The notes beneath the pieces are model-generated. The model searched no databases and had not been told where the DNA came from. It saw nothing but the letters and a program-made list of their open reading frames with translations. A program made the position numbers and the translations under genes. Positions 60,186-64,000 of a stretch of DNA of 64,000 nucleotides are shown here, piece after piece (the stretch's first letter is position 1; the number at the start of each line of letters is the position of its first letter). This stretch comes from Manis javanica. Lineage: Eukaryota; Chordata; Mammalia; Pholidota; Manidae. The DNA is taken from the NCBI RefSeq assembly GCF_040802235.1, contig NC_133165.1, positions 19,625,623 to 19,689,622 of the forward strand. The letters run 5' to 3'.

Positions 60186-60374
60186 CTGGGAAAGATGGTA
60201 GGCCCAGGGGGTTCGGGTTCCTCAGGAAGATGATGTACTTGGGGAGAAACTGTGGGTTAGTCAGTGGGGCTGGGGGGGAGGCTGAGGAAGCAGCAGTCCC
60301 AGCAGCGGGCAGGACGAGAGTAGAAGCCGGTGGAGTGGCAGGGGGGCTCTCCGTGATGGAGCTCGAGGCCGTTT
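60186..60374 (-). pseudogene. POM121: POM121 pseudogene exon (Ser/Thr/Pro-rich)
   Basis: Bounded on the minus strand by an acceptor (…ttccttag) and a GTGAGC donor. It encodes ETASSSITESPPATPPAST, then LVLPAAGTAASS, and ends GLPSFPG, resembling the POM121 segment after the WFNQALEDKSD region. The middle (NPQFLPKYIIFLRN) departs from the conserved NPLL-SLKKMQ motif as I know it. The exon that should precede it (basic GQRKRKIQLLP region) is not seen in 60375-60603, suggesting a deletion. Confidence 0.75.
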
Positions 60375-60603
60375 CTAAGGAAAAAAGAAAGAAAGGATTG
60401 TCCTCCCTGGTAGGAGAATTCTTTCCAGGGGCATCACAGAGCACGGGAGGCTCAGGGACTTGGGGGAACTCACGTGGAAATGCTTCCTCTCAATCTCAGT
60501 GCTCACTGTGCTCGGAGTCCACTGAGAACCCAAGAGGTGGATTTCTCAGAGGAGAAAGACCAAAAGACCAAAGGGAACACATGCCACGCGTTCATCAACA
60601 TAC

Positions 60604-60674
60604 CCTGTTCTCCCTGGGACTCCTTGTCTACCGGCAGAGCCGAAGAGCCAGCTTCCTGAGAAACGTCCTCTTCT
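60604..60674 (-). pseudogene. POM121: POM121 pseudogene short exon
   Basis: A 71-bp exon lies between an acceptor (…cctacag) and a GTATGT donor on the minus strand. With the split codon from the upstream exon it reads REEDVSQEAGSSALPVDKES then QGEQ. This matches the POM121 segment after PAKKI that ends DKESQGE. It is in frame with its upstream neighbour. Confidence 0.8.
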
Positions 60675-61288
60675 CTGTAGGAGGAAGAGACACAATTAAG
60701 TTTAGAAAAGTGCTGGATAACTTCTTACACCCTCCTAACTACCAACTGACCAAAGTCTAGAACCGTGACTAAGATCTCAGTGTGTCAAGACAACAAAAAG
60801 AAGCAAAGAAAATTCCTAAAGAAATGAAGGGAGGCAGTTCACAGTAGCCACAGAGATACCTTTGTCTTAAAACAAGCAGAAAACAATCTTCAGAACCTTA
60901 CATACAACCTGCCAAGTTTCTGAGAGTCCTAGTCACACCTCTATCTCTAAGAAAGCAGCATTCTAGTCGGGCACCTAGGGGGTCAGCTGGGGTCTAGAAT
61001 GTGAAGCCTGCTGCCCACCCCCATCAGTCACTCTGTTCACTCTGTCCCATGCAAGCCCTTCCCCTTATGCTGCAGCCCCTCATACTGCAGCATGAGGGGG
61101 AGCAGAGGCTGGTGTGGTCACTGTGTGATGACTGAAAAAGACAGAGCGATTCAGGGAGGCACTGTCTCTGCCCTTTAGATGTGAACTGTTTTGATTCTCC
61201 AAATTGGAGTCTCAGAAAGCCTAAGAGCCAAGTAAATTTCCCTCCTTTCCCACCCTCTCATTAATCCACACAGCAAATCACCGATTAC

Positions 61289-61380
61289 CTTATTTTCTTT
61301 GCTGGCCTCTCTGGTGTCTGTGAGCGGGATGAGGCTGGGCTGGAGAAGGGTGAGGCACTGGGACGCCGCCTCTTCCAGAG
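61289..61380 (-). pseudogene. POM121: POM121 pseudogene exon ([17 protein letters not shown] region)
   Basis: A 92-bp exon with acceptor (…ggcttttag) and donor GTAATC encodes [18 protein letters not shown] then [12 protein letters not shown]. This is one of the most conserved POM121 signatures, adjoining its nuclear-localisation and NUP-binding region. The frame is intact and continues into the exon at 60604-60674. Confidence 0.88.
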
Positions 61381-62163
61381 CTAAAAGCCAAACACAAATC
61401 GCGTGACTGACCCTAAGGAATAACGTAGGATCTGACCTTCAACATAATTCTGTGGCTCTAATCCATCACTGTATATAAAGTCTCCTTTTAAAACATTTCT
61501 TTGTTAAGTGGGGCTTCTGAAAAGTGAGTCAATTGCCAGTATTTAAAAGGGCCGTCATTGGCCAAAGTTGGACAAGTTGCATCAGAAAGAGCAGCTATAC
61601 TATACTGGGGATCATGAAATGTTTATAAAATATTAGTTCATAAAGATAACACAGCAAGAACCTCACTGGTCACCTTTGGATTAGCTACGGCATCACTGCC
61701 TGCTTATTCTCTTGCCACTCCTATAGGTAGGGCTTGTTCTTCTATTTAGAATTACATAGACCTAATGCAGAGGGAAGGACAGAATTAGAATATCACCATT
61801 TTGCCACAATGAACATAGACAAAGGTGATAAATGGCTGCTAAAATCAGCAGGTGAAAAGCTCATAGGAACAATAAATGGAAGGATCAGACTGACCCCTGA
61901 GCCCAGTGGAAGGGAACCACACAGCACGTGCTCCCGATGTGATGCGATAAGAAGTGCACAGCAGCACCTCTGCCCGAATCATTGAACTTGAAACTCATCA
62001 AAGCTCAGGAGCCAACTGCCCATTTACGGGGAAAATAGGGATAGAGTACTTGTCAAAATGGCACCATGATGACGAAAACCAAATCCAAAATGTAGAAAAT
62101 TCTATACAACATAATGACAGACTTCTCGAAAGTAAGAAGAGCGTAGTGGTAGTACCGTAGATT

Positions 62164-63123
62164 AAGAGTCTAAGAGAGGCCCGACGTCCCCGCCACGGGG
62201 GAGGGCGCGCGGCCGCCTCCCCAGCCCGTGTGCTCCGCGCCTGCGGCGGCGGCGGCGGCAGCGGCGGTGGCCGCGGGGACAACGCGCCCTCGGTTCCCCG
62301 CGGGGGGGAGCCTGACAGCTGGAGGCCGCCAGGGGGCGCCGGCCGCGCGGGGCCCGGAGAGCCCGGGGAGGCGGCGCTGTCAGGACGGCGACCTGCCGCC
62401 TGCGGCTCCTCGGGCGGGCCGTGGCGCTGGGAGCCGGGGCCCGTCACCCAGGGAACCCGGCGTCCTGGCGAGGTCCGCGCGCCCCGGGGTGTGTCTGGCG
62501 CGCCCCCAGTATTGAGGAGGGGTTCTGCCACCGCGGGGAGCTCGCCGGGCCGGCCTGAGCAGAGCGCCCGGGGAGGCAGAGGCCCCGGGAACGCGCGCCT
62601 CCCGCGGCCGTCCCCGCAGCCGCCCGCGACGCGGGGGCGGCTCCCCACGCGTCTGCGCTGTGGGCCGTGAGAACGCGGTCTTCGCCCCCGGGGGACCTGC
62701 GGGCGGCGGGGGCGCGACGCTCGCCCCGGCCCCGGAGCCCCGCCCCGCCCCCGGCGCTGCGCCCTGAGCATCCTTGCTCTGCCCAGGCCTGTTAAAAAGT
62801 TGAAGATTATTTTTAACCCTGCCTGCTTGTTAGGCCGTCAGATACAGCCTTGTATAATGCTAAATCTGAAGCTCTGAGTGTGAATTAAGTCCCCTGAAAT
62901 GTAAATGACGGTACTTATTTCAAATAATAGTAATTGGTAGCACTTCTGGAATGTTTACTATGGATGGTGTAGACTCTTGAACACTTTACATGTACTGCCT
63001 CACAACTATCTTATGAAGTAGGTCAAAATCATTATTTCCATAAGTGTACAACCTTACCTTCAGATTTTTTGTTACATATATTAATTAAATACCTTTAATG
63101 CTCAAAAAAAAGAGTCTAAGAGA
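62164..63123 (+). mobile_element. CpG-rich retrocopy of an unidentified transcript (L1-mediated)
   Basis: An exact 14-bp repeat AAGAGTCTAAGAGA at 62164-62177 and 63110-63123 flanks a 932-bp insert. Its 3' end has ATTAAA at 63084-63089 followed 14 bases later by an A-run (63104-63110), the layout of a polyadenylated RNA copied by L1 machinery. The first 590 bases are extremely GC- and CpG-rich with a GGC-repeat patch at 62241-62275. The remainder is AT-rich and holds a MIR. No convincing protein is encoded (frames of 146 and 257 codons are GC artefacts), so the parent may be a 5'-UTR-rich or non-coding transcript. It lies in a POM121 intron, antisense to it. Confidence 0.85.
62930..63060 (-). 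repeat. MIR fragment inside the retrocopy
   Basis: 'atgtttactatggatggtgt', 'ttgaacactttacatgtact' and 'cctcacaactatcttatgaa' are the 3' half of a reverse-complement MIR. It must have been part of the parent transcript's 3' region. Confidence 0.7.
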
Positions 63124-63222
63124 CATGTGAACCAAATGCAATGAGTTGATTTTTGGTCCCTGATTCAAAGTAACTGTAATAGACAGGGAGGGTAGGAAGG
63201 GCAAATTGGAGCGAGCGTGTAC

Positions 63223-63394
63223 CTGAGAGATGCCTCCAGTGGAGCTGTATGAACTGGTAATGGCATTGCGGCTGGACATACGGATGCCATGTGTGCACGT
63301 GGCCTTCAAGCAGCTCACAGCAGAGGTGGAGGGTCTCTCATGCAACTCGCTGTCTGAGCTCTGGGAACTGAGGCTGCTCTTCAGAGGCTCAGGC
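63223..63394 (-). pseudogene. POM121: POM121 pseudogene exon (SSRNAITSSYSS region)
   Basis: A 172-bp exon on the minus strand with acceptor (…ccctgttag) and donor GTACAC. It encodes PEPLKSSLSSQSSDSELHER, then PSTSAVSCLKATCTHGIRM and SSRNAITSSYSSTGGISQ, leading in phase into the LWKRR exon. The NAITSSYSST-GISQ motif is diagnostic of POM121. It is the most 5' exon visible; earlier exons with the transmembrane anchor would lie beyond 64000. This exon itself is open, so the gene decays mostly toward its 3' part. Confidence 0.88.
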
Positions 63395-63599
63395 CTAACA
63401 GGGAAATAAAAGGGGAAAACACAGATGTGCTACTGAAAGGCATCAACATTGTTTTAAGGCTTCATCCACAGTCACAAAATCGTTCTAACGTAATGGAAAA
63501 GGATAATGTTCATTTTACTGTTAATTCAGCTAAACATGTGTCACAAAGTCAGAAAGGGAAAGCTCAGTATTTTAAAAATTAAACGTATGATTCTACTTA

Positions 63600-63960
63600 C
63601 GTATACTCTAGGAAACGCACACAAATCTATAGTGACAGAATGGGGACCAACAGATGCCTGGCAACAGGGGCAGGATGAGAGGGAGGTTTTAAGGCTCCAC
63701 CAAGGGGCACGGGGAAACTTCTGGCAGTGATGGTGATGTTCATTAACTTGACTGTGGGGATGGTTTCGTGGGTGTGAAATTTAGACAAAATAGTTATTGT
63801 GGCAAGTTACTCAAAATGTTCCTCTCTGATTTCAAAGAGGAAAATTTATAGGACAATAATTCTGATAAGGATACATGCCAGAATTGGTCAAATTGTACAC
63901 TTCAAAGAGGCACAGTTTATTTATGTCGATTATACCTCAGTAAAGGTGTTAAAAAAATTT
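63600..63960 (+). repeat. Old L1M 3' end (plus)
   Basis: 'ctggcagtgatggtgatgtt', 'aattgtacacttcaaagagg' and 'cgattatacctcagtaaagg' with an A-rich end are the tail of an old L1. It lies in a POM121 intron. Confidence 0.65.
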
Positions 63961-64000
63961 TAGGAGGAACCAACCACTTTTTCTAAGATTCAAACTGAAA

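Noticed and set aside
62228-62771. Frames of 146 and 257 codons in the second CpG-rich block
   Set aside because: GC artefacts; the block is the 5' part of a retrocopy and the frames run in both directions with Pro/Arg/Gly-rich content.
1-64000. CRISPR arrays, operons, bacterial or phage-like systems, tRNA and rRNA genes
   Set aside because: None seen; sequence character is that of mammalian nuclear DNA, and tandem repeats present are microsatellites or transposon-derived.

Overview
This is nuclear DNA from a placental mammal. It is intron- and repeat-rich, is dominated by LINE-1 (L1) copies of several ages, and carries MIR, L2 and Tigger2 fossils that are shared across eutherians. It also holds an OR6C-type olfactory receptor and intron-bearing pieces of the vertebrate genes POM121 and GSPT1. 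I see no Alu, B1, carnivore tRNA-Lys or ruminant BovB/tRNA SINEs. The younger L1s (copies at 5, 15, 45-51, 54 and 56 kb) are one closely related family. My inference is a laurasiatherian or similar lineage with few recent SINEs; the species cannot be fixed from the sequence alone.

Layout. 0-3 kb: unclassified sequence, an L1 5'-region fragment (-), then a deletion-bearing olfactory receptor pseudogene (+). 5.06-7.74 kb: an internally deleted L1 (+) with clear target-site duplications. 7.8-11.6 kb: old L2, MIR and L1 relics. 11.6-20.5 kb: a nested and partly inverted endogenous-retrovirus complex split by a younger L1 at 15.44 kb. 20.5-24.6 kb: ancient L1 pieces around a Tigger2 DNA transposon. 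26.53-27.47 kb (-): the one intact protein gene, an OR6C-family olfactory receptor. 27.97-31.83 kb: an older internally deleted L1 (+). 32-38 kb: mostly unique sequence with L2 and MIR. 38.2-40.1 kb: an old L1 (-) carrying a solo LTR. 41.6-42.26 kb: a CpG island, followed by a lone GSPT1 (eRF3) exon with its own splice sites. 45.6-51.0 kb: a nearly full-length but dead L1 (-). 51.0-64 kb: an unprocessed POM121 (nuclear-pore membrane protein) copy on the minus strand. It retains exon-intron structure but is broken by frameshifts, a stop, an exonic L1, a roughly 2.08-kb tandem duplication and two LTRs, and it hosts a CpG-rich retrocopy in one intron.

The genes do not form a pathway. The intact receptor stands alone, and the POM121 and GSPT1 material looks like displaced or decayed duplicate sequence. 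I found no new molecular system. The most informative items are structural: the exon+L1 tandem duplication inside POM121, the CpG-island-bearing retrocopy with perfect target-site duplications, the isolated GSPT1 exon beside a CpG island, and the inverted LTR pair.
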